A DNA stretch of 64,000 nt from Anaerosolibacter sp. (GTDB lineage: Bacteria; Bacillota; Clostridia; Peptostreptococcales; Thermotaleaceae). The stretch covers positions 1 through 64,000 of the forward strand of contig NZ_JARBTM010000002.1 in NCBI RefSeq assembly GCF_029240175.1, in the 5' to 3' direction. Numbering within the stretch: position 1 is the first letter of the stretch; every line of letters starts with the position of its first letter. The position numbers and the translations under genes were made by a program. This document shows positions 17,673 through 26,734 of the stretch, piece by piece. The notes under the pieces were generated by a model that was given only the letters and a program-made list of their open reading frames with translations, did no database searches and had not been told where the DNA came from.

Positions 17673-18872
17673 TTATTGTTGTTCTCTAAGTTTTATTACC
17701 ATTTCCTTTGCTAGGGCTATGCAGCCTTCGATATCATTACCGCATGCCGCACATTTGGCTTCTACGGGTTCAGTAACCACAGGAAGCTTGATTGCCTCGG
17801 CAAATTTCATAAGATTGCTTACCCCGCCGCCATTCCAGCTGTAGGTACCAAAGATGCCTAAGATTCGATTCTTTAGACCTACATGGAGAAGTTTATCCGT
17901 TAAACTCTGCACGGGTGGGAACATAGCCGTGTTGTATGCACAGCTGCCGATGATCAGTCCTTTGTACTTCCAGATATCACGTAGGATAAATGAGGCATGG
18001 GTTTTGGATGCATCATATATCTTAATGTTTTTTATACCTTCCTCGGATAAGGTTCTGCCAATGGTTTCTGCCATTTTTCCAGTATTGCCGTACATCGTAC
18101 CATAGACGATGACAACACCTTCCTCAGCTTCATATTTACTCCATTGATCATACAGGGATACCACGGTTGAAATATCATTACGCCAGATTGGCCCATGGGT
18201 AGCGCATATGGTTTTAATCTCTAAGCTGCTCAACTTTTTTAAAGCAGATTGAACAGTTGCACCATACTTACCAACGATATTGGAATAGTATCTACGCATT
18301 TCATCCTCAAAGAAGTGCATGTCTACTTCATCGTTGAAGATCCCGCCATCTAGCGCACCAAAGCTGCCAAAGGCATCCCCAGAAAAGAGGATTTGGTTGG
18401 TTTCTTCATAGGCCATCATGGTTTCTGGCCAGTGAACCATCGGCGTCATGTAGAATTTTAATCTATGCTTTCCGAGATCTATGACATCTCCCTCTTTTAC
18501 AGCATAGTGATTCTCTGTGATTCCATAGAAGTTTTGAATCATATCAAAGGTCTTTGGATTGCCTACAATTTTTATATCAGGATATAATTCAACGATGGAC
18601 TGCATGGTGCCGGAATGGTCAGGCTCCATATGATTCACAATAAGGTAGTCCACTTTTCTATCTGGGCCGATGATTTGTTTTATCTTCCCAAGGTATTCAC
18701 TGGTTTGTCCACCATCAACGGTGTCCACCAAAGCTATTTTTTCATCAACAATTAGGTATGAATTATAGGCAACGCCATGATCAAGGGGCCAAAGATTTTC
18801 AAACAAAGCAGTTCTACGATCATTTATGCCTACCCAATAAATTTGATCTGTAATTGAAACAGAATTAAACAT
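17673..18872 (-). CDS. fprA: Flavodiiron protein, FprA family A-type flavoprotein
   Basis: 399 residues. The N-terminal MBL-like domain carries the diiron ligands in NHMEPDHSGTM (~residues 78-88) and later H residues; the C-terminal flavodoxin domain starts IVYGTMYGNTGKMAETI (~255). In anaerobes these enzymes reduce O2 or NO to protect the cell. C-terminal cysteines (CAACGNDIEGC) are present but there is no rubredoxin domain. Upstream, minus-strand AGGGAGGAAG precedes the ATG. Stand-alone gene divergent from iorAB. Confidence 0.93.
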   Translation of the reverse strand: MFNSVSITDQIYWVGINDRRTALFENLWPLDHGVAYNSYLIVDEKIALVDTVDGGQTSEYLGKIKQIIGPDRKVDYLIVNHMEPDHSGTMQSIVELYPDIKIVGNPKTFDMIQNFYGITENHYAVKEGDVIDLGKHRLKFYMTPMVHWPETMMAYEETNQILFSGDAFGSFGALDGGIFNDEVDMHFFEDEMRRYYSNIVGKYGATVQSALKKLSSLEIKTICATHGPIWRNDISTVVSLYDQWSKYEAEEGVVIVYGTMYGNTGKMAETIGRTLSEEGIKNIKIYDASKTHASFILRDIWKYKGLIIGSCAYNTAMFPPVQSLTDKLLHVGLKNRILGIFGTYSWNGGGVSNLMKFAEAIKLPVVTEPVEAKCAACGNDIEGCIALAKEMVIKLREQQ

Positions 18873-19112
18873 AAAGAAACTTCCTCCCTTACCAATAAAT
18901 GTACTATTGATTTAAATTATTGCACAATAGAATGGATTTGTACACAAAACATTAAAAAAATACCCCGATTTCTAAGCGATAATCAGCATATTCTAGAATA
19001 AAAATATTAAAGTGTGGTATCTATAGAAACGTGTGGATTTTATTTAGTTATTGTATACATATCAAAAGCAAAAAATCCGTAAATGAGAATTGAATCGTAA
19101 AGGAGTGACAGG

Positions 19113-20942
19113 ATGGAAACAATGCTTGAAGAAAAAAGAGTATTGACAGGGAATGAAGCTATTTCCAGAGGCTTTTATGAAGCAGGAGGAAAGATTGCTG
19201 CCAGTTATCCAGGGTCGCCTACTGTGGAAATCATTGAGAAAATCAAAGAATATGAAGAGGTGTACGCTGAGTTTTCAACCAATGAAAAGGTAGCCCTAGA
19301 GGTAGCTATCGGAGGTTCTTTTTATGGTGTTCGGTCCTTGGCGGCCATGAAGCATGTTGGAGTAAATATTGCGGCTGACCCGCTGATGACCTTTACAGAA
19401 ACAGAGACCAATGGAGGCTTTGTACTGGTTTCAGGTGATGATCCTGGTTTAGCTAGTTCCCAAAATGAGCAGGACAACCGTATCTTTGGAAAATTTGCCA
19501 ACATGGCCATTGTAGATCCTTCTGATGGGCAAGAGGCAAAGGATTTCACAAAGCGTGCTTTTGAAATCAGCGAGGAATTCCATGCACCTGTGATGCTTCG
19601 GATCACCAGTCGATTATGTCACAGCAGAAGTGTTGTAAGGATTGAGGAGCGAAAAGTACCCGAGAATAAGTATGGGATGGACCCAAATCATGAGAAATAC
19701 TGTATGATACCATCCTCCTCTAGAAAAGCCCAGTTCTTCATGAGAGAACGACTGGAGAAGCTTGAGGAATACGCGTATGACACAGATCTAAATCGGCTGG
19801 AACAAAAAGAAGGGACCGATACATTGATCATAACTTCAGGTCTTATGTATCAGAACCTAAAGGAGCTTGACCCTGAGGTCAGTATCTGGAAGCTGGGACT
19901 GATCTACCCTATATCAGAGAAAAGAGCAAGGGAAATCGCAAGTCAGTATAAACGGGTAATTGTTCTAGAAGAAATGATGCCCTTTATAGAAAATGAATTG
20001 AAGCTCATGGGGATTGCCTGTGAGGGTAAGAAATATTTCTCGTTTACTGGAGAGCTGCATATCAATCATATCGAAGAAGGATTGCATAAAGCGGGTGTCA
20101 TTCAGGAAAAGAAGACCCATGACTATGAGCTAAGGGACACTGTACCTAGGCCGCCTCTTTTCTGCACAGGATGTCCTCATCGTCCAACATTCGATATCAT
20201 CAAAAAATCCAAGGCCAAGATTGTTATTGGTGATATTGGATGTTATTCCTTGGCCCATCTGCCACCCTTTGAACTGTCGAATTCCATCATCAGTATGGGT
20301 GCCAGCATTGGGATTGTCAAAGGGTTGCAAAAGGCCATGGCATTGCATGATGATCATGAGCCGTTGGTTGCAGTCATCGGTGACGGTACGTTCTTCCATT
20401 CAGGGATTCCGGGTTTTATCAATCTCCTTCATCAAAAAAAAGAAAAGCAGAATATTACCATCGTTGTACTGGATAATCGAACCACAGCCATGACAGGCGG
20501 TCAGCCCAATGCCAGCTCCGGCTTGTACAATGACAGAGATGATATGAAGATTGGGATAAAGACACTGGTCGAATCCTTAGGCTTTGATCGGATCAAAGAG
20601 ATCAATCAATATGACTATAAAGCAGCAGCCCAGGTGTTTAAAGAAGAAATCGCCCACGAGGGAATTTCCATTATTGTGGTGAATGGGCCCTGTGCATTGA
20701 AATATAATCTAGAAGAACCCTATTTCTATGTGGACCCTCATATCTGTATCAGCTGTAGGTCTTGTATAAAAACAGGATGTCCTCCTTTAAGAATGGTGAA
20801 ATATGAGGGAATCGAAAAATTGAAATCTTCCATAGACAAGGACATGTGTGTGGGATGCAGTGTCTGTGCCCAGGTATGTCCTGTCAATGCAATCAAATCA
20901 TCGGCAAATATAGATAGGGAGGATGAGCAGATTGATCACTAA
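19113..20942 (+). CDS. iorA: Indolepyruvate:ferredoxin oxidoreductase alpha subunit
   Basis: 609 residues. Order: pyrimidine-binding domain of the OFOR fold (GNEAISRGFYEAGGKIAASYPGSP cut here to its core ~10-40), TPP-binding domain with FCTGCPHRPTF and IGDGTFFHSG...TTAMTGGQ (~350-470), then a C-terminal 2[4Fe-4S] ferredoxin (CISCRSC...CPPL and CVGCSVCAQVCPVNAI). It oxidatively decarboxylates aryl pyruvates from Trp, Tyr and Phe transamination to acyl-CoA, reducing ferredoxin. AAAGGAGTGACAGG precedes ATG. Operon with iorB. Confidence 0.94.
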   Translation: METMLEEKRVLTGNEAISRGFYEAGGKIAASYPGSPTVEIIEKIKEYEEVYAEFSTNEKVALEVAIGGSFYGVRSLAAMKHVGVNIAADPLMTFTETETNGGFVLVSGDDPGLASSQNEQDNRIFGKFANMAIVDPSDGQEAKDFTKRAFEISEEFHAPVMLRITSRLCHSRSVVRIEERKVPENKYGMDPNHEKYCMIPSSSRKAQFFMRERLEKLEEYAYDTDLNRLEQKEGTDTLIITSGLMYQNLKELDPEVSIWKLGLIYPISEKRAREIASQYKRVIVLEEMMPFIENELKLMGIACEGKKYFSFTGELHINHIEEGLHKAGVIQEKKTHDYELRDTVPRPPLFCTGCPHRPTFDIIKKSKAKIVIGDIGCYSLAHLPPFELSNSIISMGASIGIVKGLQKAMALHDDHEPLVAVIGDGTFFHSGIPGFINLLHQKKEKQNITIVVLDNRTTAMTGGQPNASSGLYNDRDDMKIGIKTLVESLGFDRIKEINQYDYKAAAQVFKEEIAHEGISIIVVNGPCALKYNLEEPYFYVDPHICISCRSCIKTGCPPLRMVKYEGIEKLKSSIDKDMCVGCSVCAQVCPVNAIKSSANIDREDEQIDH

Positions 20943-21504
20943 TATCATGTTAGGCGGTGTAGGTGGGCAGGGCCTTGTTCTTATGACGAGAATTATTTCC
21001 CAAGCAGCTTTAAAGGCCGGGTATGATGTGAAGAGTAATGATGTGGTGGGACTGTCCCAAAGAGGGGGTATGATTTGGGGAAATGTTCGATTTGGTGACA
21101 AAGTGTATTCACCAAATATACCACCCAAGGAAGGCGATATATTGGTGGCCATGGAGCCTTTGGAAGCACTGCGATGGACTTCAGAGCTGAAGGATGATGG
21201 GATCATCATCATGAATACGAAGAGATGGTATCCCATGGCAGTACAGCAAGAAAAGGTCAACTATCCTGAAGAGGACATTGATAACCTAAAAGAACGCTAT
21301 AAAGTAGTAGAGATCAATACCTTTGAAGAAGCTGTAAAGATGGGAAAGAAGCAAATATCCAATGTGATGCTGCTGGGTGCCTTGGCGAAGCAGCTGTCGA
21401 TTAACACCGATATCTGGAAAGAAACCATCCGTGACAATGTACCGAGGAAGTATATAGATTTAAATTTAGAGGCCTTCGATTATGGTTATGGTTTTTCGGG
21501 TTAA
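20932..21504 (+). CDS. iorB: Indolepyruvate:ferredoxin oxidoreductase beta subunit
   Basis: 190 residues, gamma-type OFOR domain: NIMLGGVGGQGLVLMTRII at the N-terminus and NDVVGLSQRGGMIWGNVRFG. I choose TTG 20932 as start because GGGAGG lies 9 nt upstream and IorB proteins normally begin just before TNIML; the ATG at 20923 abuts the SD. It overlaps the end of iorA by 11 nt, so the two are coupled. Confidence 0.92.
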   Translation: MITNIMLGGVGGQGLVLMTRIISQAALKAGYDVKSNDVVGLSQRGGMIWGNVRFGDKVYSPNIPPKEGDILVAMEPLEALRWTSELKDDGIIIMNTKRWYPMAVQQEKVNYPEEDIDNLKERYKVVEINTFEEAVKMGKKQISNVMLLGALAKQLSINTDIWKETIRDNVPRKYIDLNLEAFDYGYGFSG

Positions 21505-21668
21505 AAGAAATAAGCGTGGAGTAATGAGAAGCAGGGGTGGACCTATGTGTCCATCCTTTCATGCATTTATATGGGCAGACACATAGGTCTGCCCATACTC
21601 TTTTATAATGAGGCTATATCTTATGATATGCATTACAGCAGTAAATGGAATAAAATAACTTTTCTGCC

Positions 21669-21717
21669 TTGACGGATTTAATTAAGTATATTATTATTTA
21701 ATTAACCATATACTTAA
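21669..21717 (+). promoter_or_regulatory. Promoter with overlapping inverted repeat upstream of ArsR gene
   Basis: TTGACG (21669-21674), 17 bp, TATTAT (21692-21697). TTAAGTATA (21682-21690) and TATACTTAA (21709-21717) form an inverted repeat covering the spacer and start region, the usual place for an ArsR autorepression site. Confidence 0.6.
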
Positions 21718-21736
21718 CTAAAACAAGGAGTAAATC

Positions 21737-22099
21737 ATGGAACAAATGGTACAGGTGTTTAAAGCACTGGGTGACGAAACAAGATTAAAAATATTGATTA
21801 TACTTTCTAGGCGAAGGATTTGTGCGAAGGGGATAGCGAAGCACCTAAGTATTTCAGAGCCGGCTGTATCCCAGCATATAAAAGTGCTAAAAGAGGCAGG
21901 AATCATCGCTGGAGAAAAAATAGGATATTATGTTCAATATGATTTACAAGAGCCCATCCTTTCAGATATCATAAAGTTTATTGAACAAATGCATCATGAT
22001 CACAGCTTAAACAGCTGCAAATTGGGTGTACATATACCAGGAGAATGTATGGCAGCATGTAAAGCCAGCAAGAACAAATGCTGTCAAAAAAATAAATAA
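21737..22099 (+). CDS. ArsR-family winged-helix regulator with Cys-rich tail
   Basis: 120 residues. LGDETRLKILIIL and ISEPAVSQHIKVLKEAGII give a typical ArsR winged helix (~8-75). The recognition helix lacks the ELCVC metal site of ArsR, but the C-terminus (GECMAACKASKNKCC) has four cysteines that could bind metal or a thiol-reactive signal. Start ATG after AAGGAG. It is followed 20 bp downstream by a NifX-like protein, so both are probably autoregulated from the promoter at 21669. Confidence 0.88.
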   Translation: MEQMVQVFKALGDETRLKILIILSRRRICAKGIAKHLSISEPAVSQHIKVLKEAGIIAGEKIGYYVQYDLQEPILSDIIKFIEQMHHDHSLNSCKLGVHIPGECMAACKASKNKCCQKNK

Positions 22100-22119
22100 T
22101 CCTTGAAAGGAGAATCCGT

Positions 22120-22488
22120 ATGAAAGTATGTATTCCAGTAAAAGAAAACAAAGGCTTAGAAAGTATTGCGTATAACCATTTTGGGTCCGCTCCGTTTTTT
22201 CTGATTTATAATTTAGACAATGAAGAAATGAAAGTGATTGAAAATGAAGATCTACACCATGCCCATGGGATGTGCCAGCCCCTGAAAGCCCTAGGGGGAG
22301 AAAGTGTAGATGCCATTTTAGTAGGCGGTATTGGAGCAGGAGCATTGATGAAGTTAAGCCTTCAAGGAATTAAGGCATATCGAGTTGCCAACGAAACAGT
22401 ACTGAAGAATATAGAGTTGTTAAAAAGAAATGAGTTAATGTTATTTGGCATGAATGATGGTTGTTCACAACATGATTGTGGTCATTAA
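22120..22488 (+). CDS. Dinitrogenase Fe-Mo cofactor biosynthesis-like protein (NifX/NafY/MTH1175 family)
   Basis: 122 residues: MKVCIPVKENKGLES...HFGSAPFF at the start, then VDAILVGGIGAGALMKL, typical of the small FeMo-co-binding family fold. No nif genes are near, so nitrogen fixation is not implied; family members without nif are thought to bind Fe-S/Mo clusters or metals. The tail GMNDGCSQHDCGH is rich in Cys/His, giving a possible metal site, and pairs neatly with the Cys tail of the ArsR regulator encoded just before it. Confidence 0.8.
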   Translation: MKVCIPVKENKGLESIAYNHFGSAPFFLIYNLDNEEMKVIENEDLHHAHGMCQPLKALGGESVDAILVGGIGAGALMKLSLQGIKAYRVANETVLKNIELLKRNELMLFGMNDGCSQHDCGH

Positions 22489-22501
22489 ATGATATTGCTG
22501 G

Positions 22502-22541
22502 AATAGAGTGAAAAGATACGTTCTTTTGACTCTATTTTTTA
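22502..22541 (+). terminator. Rho-independent terminator
   Basis: ATAGAGT and ACTCTAT arms, with an inner AAAAG/TTCTTTT extension, followed by a T-run after the NifX-like gene. Confidence 0.7.
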
Positions 22542-22626
22542 TTTATGATAAGTTGTTATTATATGGAAAAAATAAGTGAAAACAATAAATGAATATATTT
22601 TTTATAATCGGTATAGGGAGGAGTAT

Positions 22627-23724
22627 ATGTATCTAAAGAGAATAGGAGCGATTTTTCTCATTCTTACCATCGTATTGGCACTGATCACAGCATGTGGAGA
22701 CACATCCGTTAAACCCCCAAACAAAACGGACAGTGGAGAAGGTAGAGAACCCTTGGGAGAGAATATGCAGGGTCTAAAAATTACTGAGCTAAGTTTAGAA
22801 GAGTTAAAGGAACCTTCTGATCATGCAGAAGGTGTTTTCACCCATGGGAGCATGGCGGGTGTTGGTACCTTTCATATGGATCTGAAGAATGGCAAAACGC
22901 TTAGGTATGAAAGTAAAATCACGAATCGAGGCATTCCTGCTCCATATACACCACAGAAGACTACCATAACTTTTTATAATAGCACCCAAGATATGCAGGC
23001 AGCCCCGTTAAGGATAGCGGATGAATATGGTGCATTTGAAATTAGAAAGGTTTATGAAACCCCGCGATTTTTATTAATCAGCGGTAGCTTTAGAGATGGC
23101 AGATGGCAGACATTTCATGCCGTATATTTACTAGATATGCAGACAAGAAGTCTAACCTTTATAAACGAAGTGCTAAATCGTAATTCAGTGAGAATCCGTA
23201 ATTGTTTCCCAGGATACGTGGAGGTTGAAGTGTGTGATATTCCAGGCTGGCCAACCATTGATCTATCCCATTCAGATAATGAAACCTTATTTTATCGTAT
23301 CCTATTCGATGAAAAAGCTGAATCAAATGAAATGGTGAGGATAGCAAATAAGTATAAATTCCGGGAGCTCCTTAAGAAATATACGAATCAAACTGAGCAG
23401 ATGGCGGGCTACTATAGGGATGAATCAGGGGAAGAGGTTAATATAAGGAATCGACAGAATATCATAAAGATTATTAACTATCTAGACACTTTGGAGCTCT
23501 ACAAGGTAATAAAGGATCAAGAACATGCTTATGAAGATAGAATGATGGCTTTTCGTGTAGAGGATGGAGAGGAAGTTCTGATTGGGAGAATTGGTGAGGA
23601 TATCCTTACCATATCACTTTCAGAAAAGTTTTATATCAAGGAGTTTACCGCCTATGTTACAACTAAACCAATTGATGCATCGTATATCCGAAAGCTTCTC
23701 CACGAAGATAGGGCGGAGCAATAA
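22627..23724 (+). CDS. Lipoprotein of unknown function
   Basis: About 365 residues. The signal peptide ends in LALITACGDTS with the lipobox Cys at ~22. The mature protein is mixed alpha/beta without a domain I know; HGSMAGVGTF and a string of beta-rich segments follow. ATG 22627 is chosen because GGGAGGAG lies 3-10 nt upstream and the lipoprotein signal begins there. Single gene. Confidence 0.7.
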   Translation: MYLKRIGAIFLILTIVLALITACGDTSVKPPNKTDSGEGREPLGENMQGLKITELSLEELKEPSDHAEGVFTHGSMAGVGTFHMDLKNGKTLRYESKITNRGIPAPYTPQKTTITFYNSTQDMQAAPLRIADEYGAFEIRKVYETPRFLLISGSFRDGRWQTFHAVYLLDMQTRSLTFINEVLNRNSVRIRNCFPGYVEVEVCDIPGWPTIDLSHSDNETLFYRILFDEKAESNEMVRIANKYKFRELLKKYTNQTEQMAGYYRDESGEEVNIRNRQNIIKIINYLDTLELYKVIKDQEHAYEDRMMAFRVEDGEEVLIGRIGEDILTISLSEKFYIKEFTAYVTTKPIDASYIRKLLHEDRAEQ

Positions 23725-23844
23725 TATTTGATGATAGAAGAAAAATAGGCATAATAACGAATTGGGGCGAGGGTATGCTTAATATGTATCTATATGACAT
23801 TGTTCGTGCCTATTCTAAAGAGGAAGTTAATCTTAAAAAGGATC

Positions 23845-23874
23845 GTAGGGTCGGACGACTCTGTCCGACCGTAG
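23845..23874. repeat. Dispersed palindrome, GTAGGGTCGGACG type
   Basis: GTAGGGTCGGAC, GACTCT, GTCCGACCGTAG. It shares the GTAGGG end rule with the other elements but has a different core. Sits between convergent genes. Confidence 0.55.
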
Positions 23875-23884
23875 TCATTCTCAT

Positions 23885-24502
23885 TTAGAAGCCTAAATCC
23901 TCATCAATAATGAAGACTTGCATACGGTCTTTGACATACTGACCTTCAATGACCACAAGGTTATAACAAACACGGTCATCGGTTTTACAATCAACGCATT
24001 TTTTTAGCTGAACACAGGGAGGATTAAAACCGGCCCTTTTAGCATTTAAAGGGGCTGCATGGGTTCTTGAACGTTGGATGGCAGCATCGAGGGAATCTGT
24101 AATTTTATTGGTGCCTACGACGATGATTACCTTTTCGGGACCATAGATCATGGCTGCTACCCGATTGCCGCTGTGGTCGATGTTGACGATATGGCCTTCT
24201 GAAGATATGGCATTGGTGCCTGTAATGTACCATTCGGCAAGAAGGGACTCTTTTTTTATGCGTTTTGATTCTTCCTTTGTTTTAGCAAAGGTTTTGTCAT
24301 ATACCACATTTCCCCGTGATGAAAGGGTTTGAGATATGGCCATGGCTTTGAGGGTTTGTGAATTTCCGATGCCTATGGAAGTGTCCGTGGGAATAAGATC
24401 TAATATCCTTAGTTTTGCTTCATCTAAGCTATGAAAATATTCTGCCCCAATGTTTCTTTTGCCAAGGTTGGTAATGACTTTATCGATTATCTCTGTACCC
24501 AA
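23885..24502 (-). CDS. LUD domain protein (lactate utilisation protein family, DUF162)
   Basis: 205 residues of the LUD fold: IGIGNSQTLKAM, LAEWYITGTNAISSEGHIVNID, MIYGPEKVIIVVGTNKI, and RTHAAPLNAKR. The C-terminus has CVQLKKCVDCKTDDRVC, possibly a metal or Fe-S site. LutC and the C-terminal part of LutB share this fold, but stand-alone members are of unknown role. TTG start with GGGAGGTC upstream. Single gene. Confidence 0.85.
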   Translation of the reverse strand: MGTEIIDKVITNLGKRNIGAEYFHSLDEAKLRILDLIPTDTSIGIGNSQTLKAMAISQTLSSRGNVVYDKTFAKTKEESKRIKKESLLAEWYITGTNAISSEGHIVNIDHSGNRVAAMIYGPEKVIIVVGTNKITDSLDAAIQRSRTHAAPLNAKRAGFNPPCVQLKKCVDCKTDDRVCYNLVVIEGQYVKDRMQVFIIDEDLGF

Positions 24503-24721
24503 TATATTGACCTCCCTAAAGTAATGATTGTTGTTTATATACTAATAGAGTATATTTCGATGGTTCAGATAAAAATTCCTTTATTTGGGTTTTGGCAGAT
24601 GCATACTAGGATGACAAGATAACTGTTCTTTTAAATAGACGTTGCGGGTTTAAAGGATATTGGAATATTATGTTGAATGTACTACAAAAATAAGTATGAA
24701 TACATAGGGAGGCGAATGAAA

Positions 24722-25462
24722 ATGAAGACAATAAAGGAGAATAGAGAATTTTTAAAAGGCGGAGATTGGGGTGCTTGGAATGAAACTGAGACGGATCAAC
24801 GGAAGAAGGTTCCTATGCCTGACTTGCAAAAGCCATATGACCAAGGAGCGATATTGATCGGTCTTGTAGTCCCAGAGAAAATGACGGTGGGACAGGTATC
24901 TCTATTTGATGTAATTCAGAAAAGAAGAAGCAGAAGAAAATTCACAGAAGAAGCGCTAAGTCTAGAAGAGTTATCTTTTCTCCTGTGGGCAAATCAAGGG
25001 GTAAACGAAAAAAATCAGCGATTCAGAACAGCACCATCGGGTGGTGCGAGACATCCCTTTGAAACCTATTTATATGTTCAGCGGGTTGAGGGACTGCAAG
25101 CTGGGTTGTATAGATATCTACCGTTAGACCACAAGCTGCTGTTCTTATCTGAAGATCAGAACTTCCCAGAGCGGCTTGCTGATGCATGTCGGGAACAGGA
25201 TTTTGTAGGGCAGGGAGCTGTAACCTTTATATGGACTGCCATTCCCTACAGGACAGAATGGAGATACGATGTTCTATCCCATAAAATTATTGCCTTGGAT
25301 GCAGGGCATCTTTGTCAAAATCTCTATCTTGCCTGCGAATCCATTGATTGTGGAACCTGCGGCATTGGAGCCTACCATCAAGAAAAGATGGATGCTTTGA
25401 TCAATGTAGATGGCAAAGAAGAGTTTACTATTTATATCGCCCCTGTGGGGAAGGTCAAGTAG
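24722..25462 (+). CDS. SagB-type nitroreductase/dehydrogenase domain protein
   Basis: 246 residues. VIQKRRSRRKFTEEALSLEE and LLWANQGVN...RTAPSGGARHPFETYL are the SagB/ThcOx family's FMN-binding pattern; ALDAGHLCQNLYLAC is also typical. SagB enzymes oxidise azolines in thiazole/oxazole peptides, but no precursor peptide or cyclodehydratase is nearby, so this is probably a stand-alone flavin reductase. Start ATG 24722 (GGGAGG about 9 nt upstream); ATG 24716 is too near the SD. Confidence 0.82.
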   Translation: MKTIKENREFLKGGDWGAWNETETDQRKKVPMPDLQKPYDQGAILIGLVVPEKMTVGQVSLFDVIQKRRSRRKFTEEALSLEELSFLLWANQGVNEKNQRFRTAPSGGARHPFETYLYVQRVEGLQAGLYRYLPLDHKLLFLSEDQNFPERLADACREQDFVGQGAVTFIWTAIPYRTEWRYDVLSHKIIALDAGHLCQNLYLACESIDCGTCGIGAYHQEKMDALINVDGKEEFTIYIAPVGKVK

Positions 25463-25568
25463 ACGATAATAAATCACAAAGGTGCTAGCTTCTCAAAATT
25501 TTGGGTAGAATAAGAAATAGAATTACTATGATAAATCAGGCTTTGAAATAGGAGGAGGGAGCATTTTA

Positions 25569-26546
25569 ATGAAGGCGATCGTAATTGAGGAATTTGGCGG
25601 CCCAGAGGTACTAAGGTTAAAAGAGATAGATGTACCTAAAGTAGAAGCAAATCAAGTGCTGATACGGGTTGCTGCTGCAAGTGTGAATTTTGCGGACATC
25701 AAGACGAGAAAGGGAGAATTCCATGGTGCAGGCAAACCACCGGTCATTCCTGGACTCGATGCAGCAGGCGTGGTTGAGTCTGTAGGCGCTAACGTAAAAA
25801 CGATTCAAAAAGGTGATCGAGTCATCGCATTCCCAGGCAAGGGGTCGTATGCAGAATATATTGTGGCCGATGAAAGGCTTACATTTCCTATACCAGACAG
25901 TATAGATTTTGACACTGCCGCTGCCAGTCCATTGGTTACCTTTACAGCCTATAATTTACTCCATCAGGTGGGAAGAATAAGAGCAGGAGAGTCAGTTCTG
26001 ATCCATGTAGCTGCAGGGGGCATCGGTACCACAGCCATACAGATAGCAAAGCTGTTAGGTGCAAATCAGATTATTGGTACTGTGGGAAGTGATGAGAAAA
26101 TTCAGGTTGCAAAACAAGTAGGTGCCGATCTGGTCATCAACTATCGCAAAGAAAGCTTCTCCAAAGTGGTAAATGAGGCCACCGATGGAAAAGGGGTAGA
26201 TGTGATTCTAGATTCTGTAGGCGGAGATAATTTTAATGAAAGTCTTGAGTGTCTTGCCATGTATGGACGTATCGTGAATTTTAATAGTTCCAGTGGTTCT
26301 GGTGGCACTGTGAATACGAAGCAGCTTCATGGCAGCTGTCGTGCTGTATTGGGATTTAGTATAGCAACCACATTAAAGCAGCGCCCTGAAATGATTCAAG
26401 AGACTGCTAAGCAGGTATTGCCGATGTTAGCGCAAGGAAAGATCAAGATAGTGATCAGTGGTACATATCCACTAGAAGATGCAGGAAAGGTCCATGAACT
26501 CATCGAAAGTCGACAAACTGTAGGGAAAATTTTATTGAAACCTTAA
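25569..26546 (+). CDS. Quinone oxidoreductase-like MDR-family NAD(P)H dehydrogenase
   Basis: 325 residues of the zinc-free medium-chain dehydrogenase family: MKAIVIEEFGGPEVLRL opening, VIPGLDAAGVVESVG, and the Rossmann motif HVAAGGIGTTAIQIAKLLGA (~145-165). No catalytic zinc Cys cluster. Members reduce quinones or enones with NADPH. GGAGGAGGGAG precedes ATG. Single gene with its own terminator. Confidence 0.88.
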   Translation: MKAIVIEEFGGPEVLRLKEIDVPKVEANQVLIRVAAASVNFADIKTRKGEFHGAGKPPVIPGLDAAGVVESVGANVKTIQKGDRVIAFPGKGSYAEYIVADERLTFPIPDSIDFDTAAASPLVTFTAYNLLHQVGRIRAGESVLIHVAAGGIGTTAIQIAKLLGANQIIGTVGSDEKIQVAKQVGADLVINYRKESFSKVVNEATDGKGVDVILDSVGGDNFNESLECLAMYGRIVNFNSSSGSGGTVNTKQLHGSCRAVLGFSIATTLKQRPEMIQETAKQVLPMLAQGKIKIVISGTYPLEDAGKVHELIESRQTVGKILLKP

Positions 26547-26548
26547 GA

Positions 26549-26576
26549 AAGGCTGCCTTGGCAGCCCTTTTATTTT
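26549..26576 (+). terminator. Rho-independent terminator
   Basis: GGCTGCC-TT-GGCAGCC followed by CTTTTATTTT directly after the MDR gene. Confidence 0.75.
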
Positions 26577-26648
26577 GGGAAAAAAGGTTGGACAGGGTCA
26601 TATAAGCCCACAGAAGATTAACAAAGACAAATAATAAAAATTAAGATG

Positions 26649-26712
26649 GTAGGGGCGATTCACGAATCGCCCGTAGGTCAAAGAAATCGGATGATTCGTG
26701 AACCACCCCTAC
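26649..26712. repeat. Dispersed palindromic element, 64 bp
   Basis: Starts GTAGGGGCGATTCACGAATC and ends ACCACCCCTAC after GATTCGTGAA. Same length and end structure as 42433-42496; the right arm has acquired a few mismatches, so this copy is older. Confidence 0.65.
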
Positions 26713-26734
26713 AGTTTTTGCATACATGAAGGGA

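Noticed and set aside
19980-20400. Second promoter or gene within iorA
   Set aside because: Alternative-frame ORFs are shadows; TPP-binding motifs are continuous in the main frame.
22120-22488. Evidence for nitrogen fixation
   Set aside because: Only a stand-alone NifX-like fold is present; no nifHDK, nifB or nifE/N in the window.
24722-25462. Thiazole/oxazole-modified peptide (RiPP) cluster around the SagB-type gene
   Set aside because: No cyclodehydratase, precursor peptide or transporter in the flanks; the gene stands alone.
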